From contig JAKOZT010000023.1 in the NCBI GenBank assembly GCA_029779845.1, forward strand, positions 1 to 42,620: a stretch of 42,620 nucleotides of DNA. The letters are read 5' to 3'. The notes below the pieces were generated by a model. It was not told the origin of the DNA. It saw only the letters and a program-made list of their open reading frames with translations, and searched no databases. Within the stretch, counting starts at the first letter, position 1, and every line of letters starts with the position of its first letter. Made by a program: the position numbers and the translations under genes. The stretch is from Pseudomonadota bacterium (GTDB taxonomy: Bacteria > Pseudomonadota > Gammaproteobacteria > Burkholderiales > Burkholderiaceae_C). Positions 7,767 to 17,585 of this stretch are shown in pieces.

Positions 7767-7807
7767 AACCGCTGTCGGATGTCTATCTCCCCGACAGCGG
7801 TTTTCTT
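7767..7807 (+). terminator. Intrinsic terminator or attenuator with no upstream gene
   Basis: A 12-bp perfect stem, aaccgctgtcgg (7767-7778) and ccgacagcggtt (7791-7802), with a 12-nt loop, runs into ttttcttt. This is a strong terminator for plus-strand transcription. The nearest gene upstream lies on the opposite strand (EF-hand, starting at 7544), so what it ends is not clear: a small RNA in 7545-7766 or an attenuated leader of the gene at 7870. I see no convincing coding sequence in 7545-7869. Confidence 0.8.
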
Positions 7808-7869
7808 TGCCGTGGTCAAGCTGGATCTTCCACGACGAGACGCCGCGGCATGGCGTGGCACGATGGGCC

Positions 7870-8559
7870 ATGCGCCTGCTCATCGCCCTCGCGCTGGCCG
7901 CCTTGTCGCAGGCGGCCGCTGCCGCCGACCGCCCCTATGTGTTCATCAACAGCGCCGCCGCCGAGGAAGACGAGGAGCAGGTCTGGTCGGTGGAGAACTG
8001 GTATCGCCACGCCGGATCGCGCAAGGGCTTCACGATCGCGCCCGAATACGCCTTCGATCCCGCCAACTCGCTGCAGGCCGAATTCCGCCGCGTGGTCGAC
8101 CGCCGCAACGGCAACGGCCACGAGGTCGAGCTGGAGTTCAAGCACCTCTTCAACCGCATCGCGCGCGACGGCTGGGGCTGGGGCGTGGTGGCCGCGCTCG
8201 ACGTCGAGCGGCCCGAGGGCGGGCCGTGGGAGGGCGGCGCCGTGTCGCTGAGCCTGCCCGTCACGCTGCAGCTCGGCGAGCGCGACAACAGCCTCGCGCA
8301 TCTCAACCTCGGCGTGGCCAAGCCGCGCCGCGAGCGCCGCGTCTTCACCGCCGCGCTCGGCGCCGAGCACGAGGTGTGGCGGCGGACCTCGCTGTTCGCC
8401 GAAGTGGCGCGCCTTGCCGACGGCACGATGCAGCACGCCGGCGTACGCCACTGGATCCGCCGCGAGCGCCTGGCGTTCGACATCGCCTGGCAGCGCGTGC
8501 GCAGCGACGAAGCGCGCGGCAGCGGCCTCGTGCTGGGTCTGGCGTGGTACGACCTGTGA
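7870..8559 (+). CDS. Exported protein of unknown function, possible outer-membrane beta-barrel
   Basis: A 229-residue protein with a signal peptide (MRLLIALALAALSQAAAAA). The mature part alternates polar and hydrophobic residues in strands (HEVELEFKHLFNRIA, WGWGVVAALDVER, SLAHLNLGVAKPRRER, RVFTAALGAEHEVW) and ends in a strand with aromatic residues (LVLGLAWYDL). This pattern suggests an outer-membrane beta-barrel. I do not recognise the family. It lies just before the histidine kinase on the same strand and between the two halves of a two-component system, so it may be part of the signal input or an uptake route. An upstream frame would add 21 residues, but ATG 7870 gives the signal peptide. 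Confidence 0.7.
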   Translation: MRLLIALALAALSQAAAAADRPYVFINSAAAEEDEEQVWSVENWYRHAGSRKGFTIAPEYAFDPANSLQAEFRRVVDRRNGNGHEVELEFKHLFNRIARDGWGWGVVAALDVERPEGGPWEGGAVSLSLPVTLQLGERDNSLAHLNLGVAKPRRERRVFTAALGAEHEVWRRTSLFAEVARLADGTMQHAGVRHWIRRERLAFDIAWQRVRSDEARGSGLVLGLAWYDL

Positions 8560-8644
8560 CGCCGGCCGGGCGCCGGGCCGCTCCCACGCCGGCCAGCATC
8601 ACCTCGGGGGATCGGCCGGCGTACTCGACGGACGAGGGGCAGAC

Positions 8645-10069
8645 GTGACAAGCGAAACGCGCATCCCGCTCGACCTGCCGCGCCGCGTGATGCGGCGCGC
8701 GCTCGCCGTCGCGGTGCTGACGCTGCTGGCGGCGCTCGGCTTCGGCCTGGCGCGCACCGACGCCGACATCGACGGCGAGGTGCAGGCGGCGATGTCGCTG
8801 GCCGCGACGATGGAGCGGCTCTCGCGCGCCGGCGAGCTGAGCGACGCGCAGCTCGTCGCCCTGCTCGCCGCGCGCGACGACGACACGCCGCTGCGGCACC
8901 TCTCGCTGTCGGTGCGCGACGGCACCGGCCGGCTGGTGGTGGGGCGGCTGCCCGAGCCCTCGTCGAACGCCCTCGTCGAGACGCTGACCGACTGGCACCG
9001 CCGCTGGCGCCCCGGCGAGGCGATCGAGCCGGTGACCTGGCTGCTGCCGCGCCCGGGCGGCCGCCTGCCCTGGGTGCTGACGCTCGCCGCGCAGCCCGAC
9101 AGCGAGCGCCACGAGGCGGTGGTCTACCTCGGCAGCCTGCTCGGCGTGCTGGTGGCCGGCCTCGCGCTGCTGCTGGTGGTGCTGCGCTGGAACGTGCGCT
9201 CGGCGTTCCGTCCGCTGGAGGGCATGCTCGCCGCGATCGGCCGCATCCAGGCCGGCGACACGGCGGCGGCGCGCGCGATGCCGACCATGCCGATCGGCGA
9301 GCTGGAGCAGATCGCCGCCGCGCTGCGCTCGCTGGCCGCGGCGCTCGACGCGGCGCAGGCCGAGCGCCGCCTGCTCGGCCACAAGGTGCAGTCGCTGCAG
9401 GAGGAGGAGCGCATGCGCCTGTCGCGCGAGCTGCACGACGAGTTCGGGCAGCGCCTGACCGCGATCCGCGTCGACGCCGCCTGGCTGGCGCAGCGGCTGA
9501 AGGACGATGCCGACGCGCAGCCGGTGCTGCAAGGCATGCTCGCGCAGTGCGCCGCGGTGCAGGGCGACGTGCGCGGCCTGCTGGCGCGATTGCAGCCACT
9601 GGCCGGCGTCGGCGAGGAGGCCGGCGGCGCGGTCAGCGTGGCTACGCTGGCCGAGCTGCTGCAAGGCTTGGCCGAGGGCTGGCGCAAGAGCGGCAGCGGC
9701 GCGCTGCGCGTCGAGCTGGCCATCGAGGCGCGCCGCGACCGCACGATGCCGCGCGACCTCGCGCTGGCGCTGTACCGCGTCAGCCAGGAGGCGCTGACCA
9801 ACGTGGCGCGCCACGCGCAGGCCCGCGAGGTGACGATCGTGCTGCGCTGGCCCGATGGCAGCGGGGCGATCGCCTGGTCGGTGGCCGACGACGGCGTCGG
9901 CCTGGCCGATGCCGGCGCGGCGCTGCGCCGCGGCAACGGCCTGGCCGGCATCAAGGAGCGTGTGTGGGCTTTCGGCGGCGACCTCGCGCTGCGCCCGGCG
10001 CGGCCCGGGCAGGATCGGCCGGGGCTGGAGCTGTCGGCGACGCTGCGGGTGGAGGCACCGCAGGGCTAA
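8645..10069 (+). CDS. Sensor histidine kinase, MoxY-like (HisKA_3 type)
   Basis: A 474-residue membrane kinase. Transmembrane segments lie at about residues 17-36 and 159-181, enclosing a periplasmic domain of about 120 residues whose start (DADIDGEVQAAMSLA) resembles the LapD/MoxY N-terminal domain. A HAMP-like segment follows, then the dimerisation helix with phospho-acceptor His in SRELHDEFGQRL (about 265), and an ATPase domain with ADDGVGL and GNGLAGIKERV. This is the NarL-partner class, so it should phosphorylate the LuxR-type regulator at 6373. MoxY kinases govern methanol oxidation genes in Paracoccus. The GTG start at 8645 has GAGGGG upstream. It overlaps the converging DUF779 gene by 4 bp. 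Confidence 0.88.
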   Translation: MTSETRIPLDLPRRVMRRALAVAVLTLLAALGFGLARTDADIDGEVQAAMSLAATMERLSRAGELSDAQLVALLAARDDDTPLRHLSLSVRDGTGRLVVGRLPEPSSNALVETLTDWHRRWRPGEAIEPVTWLLPRPGGRLPWVLTLAAQPDSERHEAVVYLGSLLGVLVAGLALLLVVLRWNVRSAFRPLEGMLAAIGRIQAGDTAAARAMPTMPIGELEQIAAALRSLAAALDAAQAERRLLGHKVQSLQEEERMRLSRELHDEFGQRLTAIRVDAAWLAQRLKDDADAQPVLQGMLAQCAAVQGDVRGLLARLQPLAGVGEEAGGAVSVATLAELLQGLAEGWRKSGSGALRVELAIEARRDRTMPRDLALALYRVSQEALTNVARHAQAREVTIVLRWPDGSGAIAWSVADDGVGLADAGAALRRGNGLAGIKERVWAFGGDLALRPARPGQDRPGLELSATLRVEAPQG

Positions 10070-10464
10070 CGCGATACCGGCGCAGGCTCGATCGGCGCCA
10101 GCCGCGCCAGCTCGTCGTCGCTCCACAAGCGCAGCTGCGCGGTGAAGTGCTGCCCCGAGCCGTCTTCCAGCCCGAAGCTGCCGCTGTCGCCGGGGGCGAC
10201 GTCCAGCGTCATCGCCAGGCCGCCGAGGTATTCGCATTGCGCCGCGCTGGCGAACACCGGCACGCCGTCGGCCGCCCCGTCGAGGCGGCCGAGCAGCCGG
10301 TCGCCCTGGCCGAGGGTCAGCTCGGTGGCGGCGAAGCACATCGGCGCGCTGCCCGCGCAGCAGCCGTGCGACTGGTAGAACAGGATCGCACCGTGCCGCA
10401 CGCGCAGCTGCTCGACGAGCGCGCGCGCCGCCGCGGTGGTTCGCACGCGCGGCAGCGGTTCCAT
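10066..10464 (-). CDS. DUF779 protein linked to aldehyde dehydrogenase
   Basis: A 132-residue cytoplasmic protein with the conserved Cys-rich segment LFYQSHGCCAGSAPMCF near residues 28-44, and a second Cys in AAQCEYLGG. The family is small and often lies next to ExaC/AldB-type aldehyde dehydrogenases, as here, 13 bp after the stop of that gene. Its biochemical role is not established; the Cys cluster suggests metal or redox chemistry (inference). It ends 4 bp into the converging histidine kinase gene. Confidence 0.85.
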   Translation of the reverse strand: MEPLPRVRTTAAARALVEQLRVRHGAILFYQSHGCCAGSAPMCFAATELTLGQGDRLLGRLDGAADGVPVFASAAQCEYLGGLAMTLDVAPGDSGSFGLEDGSGQHFTAQLRLWSDDELARLAPIEPAPVSR

Positions 10465-10477
10465 CGCCGACCCCTTC

Positions 10478-11998
<1,521 letters not shown>

Positions 11999-12074
11999 GG
12001 CTGTCTCCGTCCGGAGGGTGTGGAAGTGGATGCCCGCGCAACCCGGATGCGGCGCGGAACCGGAGCGCAGATCC

Positions 12075-12090
12075 GCACGGAGCGTGCCAA
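12075..12090 (-). promoter_or_regulatory. Candidate sigma-54 promoter of the aldehyde dehydrogenase
   Basis: Read on the minus strand, ttggcacgctccgtgc keeps the TGGCAC element, the ten-base GG-to-GC spacing and the -12 GC, but the -12 box is GTGC rather than TTGC. Transcription would start near 12063, about 65 nt before the ATG at 11998. Confidence 0.6.
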
Positions 12091-12186
12091 GCCCGGTTTC
12101 GAGGCGGTTCGCCTGATCCCGGGCAAGAAAGATTCGGGTTTGTCGGCATGCGCCGGGCTCGGCGCTGTTGCCGCGTGGCACGGCGC

Positions 12187-12209
12187 TGTCACGAAGCGGA
12201 GCAGTGACA
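12187..12209. promoter_or_regulatory. Inverted repeat upstream of the aldehyde dehydrogenase promoter
   Basis: TGTCAC (12187-12192) and GTGACA (12204-12209) form a perfect 6-bp dyad with an 11-bp centre. It lies about 100 bp upstream of the candidate sigma-54 promoter, the usual place for an enhancer site. The same TGTCACG element occurs at 1295 upstream of the other sigma-54 promoter. It is also just upstream of the response regulator at 12243, so it may serve that gene. Confidence 0.45.
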
Positions 12210-12242
12210 CGCCGGCACCTCGCGCCGCCGTAGACTCGCCGC

Positions 12243-12965
12243 GTGCCGCGCCCGCCCGTTCCGACCTCGTCGTCCGACCCCGCCTGCCATGTCCTGGTCG
12301 TCGAGGACGAGCAGACCATCGCGCGCAACGTGGTCGAATACCTCGAAGCGGGCGGCTTCCTCGTCGACATCGCCTACGACGGCCAGGCGGCGCTGGCCGA
12401 GCTCGCCCGCCGCACCTTCGACGTGCTGGTGCTCGACCTCGGCCTGCCGCGCCTGGACGGCCAGCAGGTGCTCGAGCAGCTGCGCCACCGCCTCGGGCTG
12501 ACGCTGCCGGTGCTGGTGCTGACGGCGCGCGACGCGATCTCCAGCAAGCAGGCCTGCTTCGACGCCGGCGCCGACGACTACCTCGTCAAGCCCTTTTCGC
12601 TGGCCGAGCTGGCGATGCGCGTGCGCTCGCTGCACCGCCGCGCCAGCAAGTCGGTCACCGAGGCCGCGCTGGTGGCCGGCGCGCTGCGGCTGGATCGGCG
12701 CGCGCGCCAGGTGTTCGTCGGCGAGCGCCCGGTGCACCTGCCGCCGCGTGGCCTGCAGATTCTCGAGCTGCTGCTGCGCGACCCCGGCCGCGTGGTGCCG
12801 CGCGCCGAGCTGGAGGCCGCGCTGTGGCCCGAGGGCCCGCCCGACAGCGACGCGCTGCGCAGCCAGATCCACCTGCTGCGCCGCGCGCTCGGCCAGGCCG
12901 GCTTCGACGGGCTGGAAACGCGCCCCGGCATCGGCTGGCGGTTGCGGCCGGAGGCCGGCGCATGA
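12243..12965 (+). CDS. OmpR-type response regulator (PmrA/QseB-like)
   Basis: A 240-residue regulator. The receiver domain (about residues 15-130) has VVEDEQ, phospho-acceptor Asp in [18 protein letters not shown] and [10 protein letters not shown] winged-helix DNA-binding domain follows (about 145-235), with [18 protein letters not shown]-like IHLLRRAL, and the closing GIGWRL. It starts with GTG; no better start is visible. It overlaps the kinase by ATGA. Context (PAP2, eptA, dgkA downstream) suggests control of envelope lipid modification, as PmrA does. The four 11-bp repeats at 14259-14302 are a likely binding site. Confidence 0.9.
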   Translation: MPRPPVPTSSSDPACHVLVVEDEQTIARNVVEYLEAGGFLVDIAYDGQAALAELARRTFDVLVLDLGLPRLDGQQVLEQLRHRLGLTLPVLVLTARDAISSKQACFDAGADDYLVKPFSLAELAMRVRSLHRRASKSVTEAALVAGALRLDRRARQVFVGERPVHLPPRGLQILELLLRDPGRVVPRAELEAALWPEGPPDSDALRSQIHLLRRALGQAGFDGLETRPGIGWRLRPEAGA

Positions 12966-14257
12966 CGCTGCGCCGCCGCGTGCGCGTCGCGATGGTGGTG
13001 CTGACGGCGCTGTTCACCATCGTCCAGTGCAGCCTGGCCGTGCTGGCGATGCACGAGCAGGAAGACGACTTGGTCGACGACCTGGTGCTCGCCGCGAGCC
13101 GCCACCTGGCGCGCGAGCTGGAGCAGAGCGGCCCGGAGGTGCTCGGCGCGGGGCGCCGGCGCGTGCTGCTGCCCGAGGGCTACGAAGCCTGGTGGATCGC
13201 CGCCGACGGGCGCGTGCTGCCGGGCCCGCTGCCCGAATCGATGCGCACGCTTGCCGACGGCCCGCACATCGACAGCGCGCTCTTCGACGAGTACCACATC
13301 CTCGTCGCCCCGGCCGCCGGCGGGCGCCTGTTCGTGCGCTACAACGCCGAGCGCAACGAGCAGAAGGTCAAGGACTTCGCCGTGCAGGTGTTCGCGCTCG
13401 CGCTGTTCTTCATCGCGATGGCGGCGTGGATCTCGCGCTACGTGTCGGGCCTGCTGGTGGCGCCGCTGGAGAAGGTGGCGCGCCTGCTCGACCACTGGGC
13501 GCCGGCGTCGGAGCCGGGCGCGGCGCTCGCGGTCGACGAGGAGCGCCGCGTGTTCGACGCCTTCGCGCGCGTGCAGCTGCGCTGGGAGCAGGGCGTGGCG
13601 CGCGAAAGCGAGCGCTTCGCCGACATGCACCACGAGATCCGCACGCCGCTGGCCGCGCTGCGCACCGATCTGGAGATGCTCGAAGCGGGCGCGGCCGGCG
13701 CGCCGCAGGCAGAGAGGCTGCGCCGTTCGCTGGCCGCGGTGGACGCGATCGCCGGCGCGCTCGAGTCGATGCGCGCGCTGCACAGCGGCCGTGCCGGGCA
13801 GCCGCAGCGCGTGCCGCTGCTCGATTGCGTCGACGACGCCTGGGCCAGCCTCGGTGAGCTGCCCGAGCAGCGCCGCCTGAGCCTGCGCAACGAGGTGGGT
13901 GCGCAGGCGCATGCGCTGGTCGACCGGCAGGCGCTGATGGCGATCCTGCGCAACCTGTTCCGCAATGCCGCCGAGCATGCCGCGCCGGCGCAGCTGCGCG
14001 TGAGCTATGCCGACGGCCGCCTGATCGTGGCCGACGACGGCGCCGGCATCGCGCCGGAAGACCGGGCCTTCGTGTTCGAGCGCTACTACCGCGGGCGGCT
14101 GGCCGATTCCTCCGCGCCGGCGCACCCCGCCGGCAACGACTACCAGCGCGGCCTCGGCCTGGCGATCGCGCGCCGCGTGGCCGAAGCGAACGGCTGGAGC
14201 CTGACGGTCGAAGCCGAGCAGCCCCGCGGCACGCGCTTCGTGATCGCGCCGCTGTGA
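12962..14257 (+). CDS. Sensor histidine kinase (PmrB/QseC-like)
   Basis: A 431-residue kinase with a first transmembrane segment at about residues 9-30, a periplasmic domain, a second at about 140-160 (VFALALFFIAMAAWI), and a phospho-acceptor His in DMHHEIRTPLAAL. The ATPase domain includes NLFRNAAEHA, VADDGAGI, FERYYRG and GLGLAIARRVAE. It is translationally coupled to the response regulator. The periplasmic domain is about 105 residues and rich in acidic residues near its start (HEQEDDLVDDL), which could bind cations, as in PmrB (inference). Confidence 0.9.
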   Translation: MTLRRRVRVAMVVLTALFTIVQCSLAVLAMHEQEDDLVDDLVLAASRHLARELEQSGPEVLGAGRRRVLLPEGYEAWWIAADGRVLPGPLPESMRTLADGPHIDSALFDEYHILVAPAAGGRLFVRYNAERNEQKVKDFAVQVFALALFFIAMAAWISRYVSGLLVAPLEKVARLLDHWAPASEPGAALAVDEERRVFDAFARVQLRWEQGVARESERFADMHHEIRTPLAALRTDLEMLEAGAAGAPQAERLRRSLAAVDAIAGALESMRALHSGRAGQPQRVPLLDCVDDAWASLGELPEQRRLSLRNEVGAQAHALVDRQALMAILRNLFRNAAEHAAPAQLRVSYADGRLIVADDGAGIAPEDRAFVFERYYRGRLADSSAPAHPAGNDYQRGLGLAIARRVAEANGWSLTVEAEQPRGTRFVIAPL

Positions 14258-14258
14258 T

Positions 14259-14302
14259 TTGACGCGCCCTTGACGCCGCCTCGACGCGCCGCTGACGCGC
14301 GG
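14259..14302 (+). promoter_or_regulatory. Four 11-bp direct repeats, likely OmpR-family regulator site
   Basis: Four consecutive 11-bp units begin TTGACGC, TTGACGC, TCGACGC and CTGACGC at 14259, 14270, 14281 and 14292. Direct half-sites one helical turn apart are the typical target of OmpR/PhoB-type regulators. They fill the 62-bp gap between the kinase stop and the PAP2 start, so the regulator at 12243 probably controls the lipid operon from here. The TTGACG units could also act as a -35 box. Confidence 0.65.
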
Positions 14303-14319
14303 CTGCCTACGCTGGCGGC

Positions 14320-15018
14320 ATGTTGTTGTCGAGCCGGCACCGCTTCTTCCTCCAGGTCGGGCTGCTGCTGCCGCTGGCCTTCGCCGCGGCGGCCGCGGCC
14401 GTGCCGCGCATCGGCATCGACGCCGGCCTGAGCGCGGCCTTCTACGACGCGCAGACGCAGCACTTCCTGGTCGGCAGCAGCGGCTGGCTCGATCTGGTCG
14501 GCCACCGGCTCGGCAAGTCGCTGGTGCTGGCGCTGTGGCTGCTGATCTGCGCGGCCGCGGTGGCTTCGCACTGGGTGCCGCGCCTGGCCGCGCACCGGCG
14601 GCTGCTGTGGACGCTGGTGCTGGCGATGGGCGCCGGCCCGACGCTGGTGACGCTGCTCAAGGACATCAACTCGCACGCCTGCCCGTGGAGCCTGAAGGCT
14701 TTCGGCGGCAGCGCCGACTACAGCGCCGAGTGGTTCGTGCCCAGCCTGGAGGCGGGGCGCTGCTTTCCGGGCGGGCATGCGGCGGGCGGCTTCTCGCTCG
14801 TGGCACTGGCCTTCGCCGGCGAGGCGATGAACCGGCCGGCGCTGCGCCGCCTCGGGCTGTGGCTCGGGCTGGGTATCGGCGCCGCGTTCAGCCTGCTGCG
14901 CATCGCGCAGGGCGCGCACTTCCTCAGCCACAACCTGTGGTCGGCCGCGATCGACCTGGCCAGCGCGGCGCTGGCCTTTGCGCTGCTGAAGCCCGCCAGC
15001 GAGGGCCAGGCGCGATGA
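14320..15018 (+). CDS. PAP2-family membrane phosphatase
   Basis: A 232-residue integral membrane protein with about five to six hydrophobic segments. The phosphatase motifs are visible in order: KDINSHACPW (motif 1), FPGGHAAGGF (motif 2, catalytic His), and RIAQGAHFLSHNLWS (motif 3, nucleophile His). The enzyme should remove phosphate from a lipid phosphate or pyrophosphate at the periplasmic face. PAP2 genes beside eptA and dgkA often act on lipid A or on lipid recycling, but the exact substrate is not shown. It overlaps eptA by ATGA. Confidence 0.88.
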   Translation: MLLSSRHRFFLQVGLLLPLAFAAAAAAVPRIGIDAGLSAAFYDAQTQHFLVGSSGWLDLVGHRLGKSLVLALWLLICAAAVASHWVPRLAAHRRLLWTLVLAMGAGPTLVTLLKDINSHACPWSLKAFGGSADYSAEWFVPSLEAGRCFPGGHAAGGFSLVALAFAGEAMNRPALRRLGLWLGLGIGAAFSLLRIAQGAHFLSHNLWSAAIDLASAALAFALLKPASEGQAR

Positions 15019-16664
15019 AGCAGGACGGCAACAAGGGCTGGTCGGTCGAGGCGCTGGTGCTGGCCGCCACCGCGCTGCTGGTGCTGCTGGCCAACCTGCC
15101 GTTCTGGCGCGAGGCGCTGGCCGGGCGCAGCGCGGCCGACTTCGGCACCTGGCGCTTCATCGCGGGAACGAGCGTGCTGCTGGTCGCGGCGCAGGCCGCG
15201 GTGGTGCTGCTGCTGGCCACGCGCGCCACGGTGCGGCCGCTGCTCGGGCTGCTGATCATCGCCAGCCTGGTCGCGCAGCACCTGATGCAGCGCTACGGCG
15301 TGGTGCTCGACCCCTCGATGATGCGCAACGCGCTGCGCACGCAGACGCGCGAGGCCTCCGAGCTGGTGTCGCCGTGGCTGCTCGTCAACGTGGGGCTCGG
15401 CGTGCTGGCCTTCGTCGCGCTGTTTCGCGTGCCGATCCGGCGCGCGCCGGCGCTGCTGCCGGCGCTGGCGCGGCGGCTGGGCTTCGTGCTCGGCGCGGCC
15501 GCGATCGGCGTGGCCGCGCTGCTGCTGGTGTTCCAGGACTTCTCGTCGACGATGCGCAACCAGCGCGAGCTGCGCTACCGCATCACGCCGGCCAACCTGC
15601 TGTATTCGACCGGCCGCGTGCTCGCCGCCGACATGCGCGACGCCGCGCGCACGCGCGAGCCGCTGCTGCCGGTGCGCGCCGCCGCCCCGGCGAGCGGACG
15701 CAAGCCGCGCCTGCTGGTGATGGTGGTCGGCGAGACCGCGCGGGCGATGAACTTCTCGCTCGACGGCTACGCGCGCGAGACGAATCCCGAGCTGGCCGCG
15801 CTGCCGGTGATCAACTTCGCCGACGTGACGGCCTGCGGCACCTCCACCGAGGTGTCGGTGCCCTGCCTGTTCTCCGCGCTCGGCCGCGCCAGCTACGACG
15901 AGGCGCGCATCCGCGCCAGCGAATCGCTGCCGCAGTTGCTGGCGCGCGCCGGCATGCGCGTGGTGTGGCTGGACAACCAGGCCGGCTGCAAGAAGGTGTG
16001 CGCGGGGCTGGAGTTCGTCGACGTCTCCAGCGGCAGCGACGCGCAGCTCTGCCCGGGCGGCGAATGCCTCGACGGCGTGCTGCTCGACGGCCTGCGCCGC
16101 GTGGTCGACGGGCAGGGCGAGGCGCCGGCGCGCGACACCGTCGTCGTGCTGCACCAGCTCGGCAACCACGGCCCGGCGTACTCCAAGCGCTACCCGCGCG
16201 AGTTCGCGCACTTCCAGCCGGAGTGCACGAAGCACGAGCTGCGCGAATGCTCGCGCGAGGAGATCGTCAACTCCTACGACAACGCGATCCGCTACACCGA
16301 CCACGTGCTGGCGCAGGCGATCGGCATGCTGAAGAGCTGGCAGCCGCGCTACGATGTCGGGCTCATGTATGTCTCCGACCACGGCGAATCGCTCGGCGAG
16401 AAGGGCCTGTACCTGCACGGCATGCCCTACGCGGTGGCGCCGCGCGAGCAGCTCGCGGTGCCGATGCTCTGGTGGTTCGGCGGCGCCGGCGCGCGCGGCT
16501 GGGACGGGCTCGACGCCGCCTGCCTGCGCGAGCGCGCGCGCCGCCCGGCGCGGCACGACAACATCTACCACTCGGTGCTCGGCCTGATGCAGATCGAGAC
16601 GCCCAGCTACCAGGCCGGCAGCGACCTGATCGCCCCGTGCCGGCGCAGCGGGGCGAACGGATGA
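15015..16664 (+). CDS. eptA: Lipid A phosphoethanolamine transferase
   Basis: A 549-residue inner-membrane enzyme with five N-terminal transmembrane segments (residues about 12-200), then a periplasmic alkaline-phosphatase-like domain. The zinc and nucleophile motif is VVGETARAMNFSLDGY; the nucleophile Thr falls in TACGTSTEVSVPCLFS, with Cys pairs (CKKVC, CPGGEC) for disulfides; further metal residues lie in VSDHGESLGE and YLHGMPYA. It transfers phosphoethanolamine from phosphatidylethanolamine to lipid A, which lowers negative charge and raises resistance to cationic peptides. The diacylglycerol by-product is handled by the next gene, dgkA, coupled by ATGA. A target other than lipid A is possible. 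Confidence 0.93.
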   Translation: MKQDGNKGWSVEALVLAATALLVLLANLPFWREALAGRSAADFGTWRFIAGTSVLLVAAQAAVVLLLATRATVRPLLGLLIIASLVAQHLMQRYGVVLDPSMMRNALRTQTREASELVSPWLLVNVGLGVLAFVALFRVPIRRAPALLPALARRLGFVLGAAAIGVAALLLVFQDFSSTMRNQRELRYRITPANLLYSTGRVLAADMRDAARTREPLLPVRAAAPASGRKPRLLVMVVGETARAMNFSLDGYARETNPELAALPVINFADVTACGTSTEVSVPCLFSALGRASYDEARIRASESLPQLLARAGMRVVWLDNQAGCKKVCAGLEFVDVSSGSDAQLCPGGECLDGVLLDGLRRVVDGQGEAPARDTVVVLHQLGNHGPAYSKRYPREFAHFQPECTKHELRECSREEIVNSYDNAIRYTDHVLAQAIGMLKSWQPRYDVGLMYVSDHGESLGEKGLYLHGMPYAVAPREQLAVPMLWWFGGAGARGWDGLDAACLRERARRPARHDNIYHSVLGLMQIETPSYQAGSDLIAPCRRSGANG

Positions 16665-17059
16665 ACGAGGCGACGCAGCCGCAACCGCATCCGCACAAGG
16701 GCCGCACCGGCCTCGTGCGCCTGGCCTGGGCGCTGCGCCATTCGCTGGCCGGCTTCGCCGCCGCGCTGCGCCACGAAAGCGCCTTCCGTCAGGAGGCGCT
16801 GCTGGCCGTGCTGCTGCTGCCGGCGGCTTTTGTCGTCGCGCGCGGCTGGGTGGAGTTCGCGCTGCTGACCGGCTCGGTGCTGCTGGTGCTGATCACCGAG
16901 CTGCTGAACTCGGCGGTGGAGGCGGCCATCGACCGCATCTCGCCCGAGCGGCACGAGCTTTCCAAGCGCGCCAAGGACATGGGCAGCGCGGCGGTGCTGC
17001 TGGCGCTGCTGTGGTGCGTGCTGGTGTGGGGAATGGCGCTGTGGGAGCGGTGGGGCTGA
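16661..17059 (+). CDS. dgkA: Diacylglycerol kinase
   Basis: A 132-residue trimeric-type membrane kinase with three transmembrane segments. Conserved features are ALRHESAFRQE, ELLNSAVEAAIDRIS and ELSKRAKDMGSAAV, which hold the catalytic Glu and metal ligands. It rephosphorylates the diacylglycerol released by EptA, returning it to phospholipid synthesis. It overlaps eptA by ATGA and is the last gene of the two-component, PAP2, eptA, dgkA unit. The N-terminus is slightly longer and His/Pro-rich compared with the E. coli protein. Confidence 0.94.
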   Translation: MNEATQPQPHPHKGRTGLVRLAWALRHSLAGFAAALRHESAFRQEALLAVLLLPAAFVVARGWVEFALLTGSVLLVLITELLNSAVEAAIDRISPERHELSKRAKDMGSAAVLLALLWCVLVWGMALWERWG

Positions 17060-17066
17060 GGGCCCG

Positions 17067-17576
17067 TCACAGCCGCGGCGCCGCATCGCGCAGGAACACC
17101 GGCAGATCCATCACCGGCGGCTTGAGCCCGGCGTGGTAGAGCGCCTCGGCCACGTAGCCGCGGTGGTAGGTCTTGTGGTTGACGGTATGCAGCAGCATGT
17201 CGCCGCGCGACATCGCGCCGGCGCCGCCGTCGACGAAGCGGAAGTGCACGACCTCGTCGTGCGCCGCATCCGACAGCGTGTCGGCGTAGTCGACATACCA
17301 GCGGTCGATCTGCGTCTGCGCGTCGTGCAGCTCGCGCAGCGGAGGCGCTGTCTCGATGTTGCGCGTGGTGAAGCCGTGCGGCCGGCCCAGCAGGTGCGCC
17401 TGCCAGATCAGGTCGACCACGTGCGCGTGGCTGAGCGTGTCGACGATGCTGCCGGAGCCGGTCGGGCGCGGCGCGGTGACGACGTCTTCGGGCAGCCCTC
17501 GCAACATCTCGAACAAGCGCTGGCCGGCCCAGGCGTTGTAGCGCGTCAGCATGCGGACGTTGCGGGTGAGGCTCAT
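17067..17576 (-). CDS. DinB-family protein
   Basis: A 169-residue predicted four-helix bundle. It begins MLTRYNAWAGQRLFEML, typical of DinB/YfiT-like proteins, and holds candidate metal-binding His residues in LSHAHVVDLIW and HTVNHKTYHRGYVAEAL. Family members bind a divalent metal and include thiol-dependent transferases, but the substrate here cannot be read from the sequence. It follows the DsrE-like gene by 9 bp on the minus strand and converges on dgkA. Confidence 0.88.
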   Translation of the reverse strand: MSLTRNVRMLTRYNAWAGQRLFEMLRGLPEDVVTAPRPTGSGSIVDTLSHAHVVDLIWQAHLLGRPHGFTTRNIETAPPLRELHDAQTQIDRWYVDYADTLSDAAHDEVVHFRFVDGGAGAMSRGDMLLHTVNHKTYHRGYVAEALYHAGLKPPVMDLPVFLRDAAPRL

Positions 17577-17585
17577 GGCGGCGAC

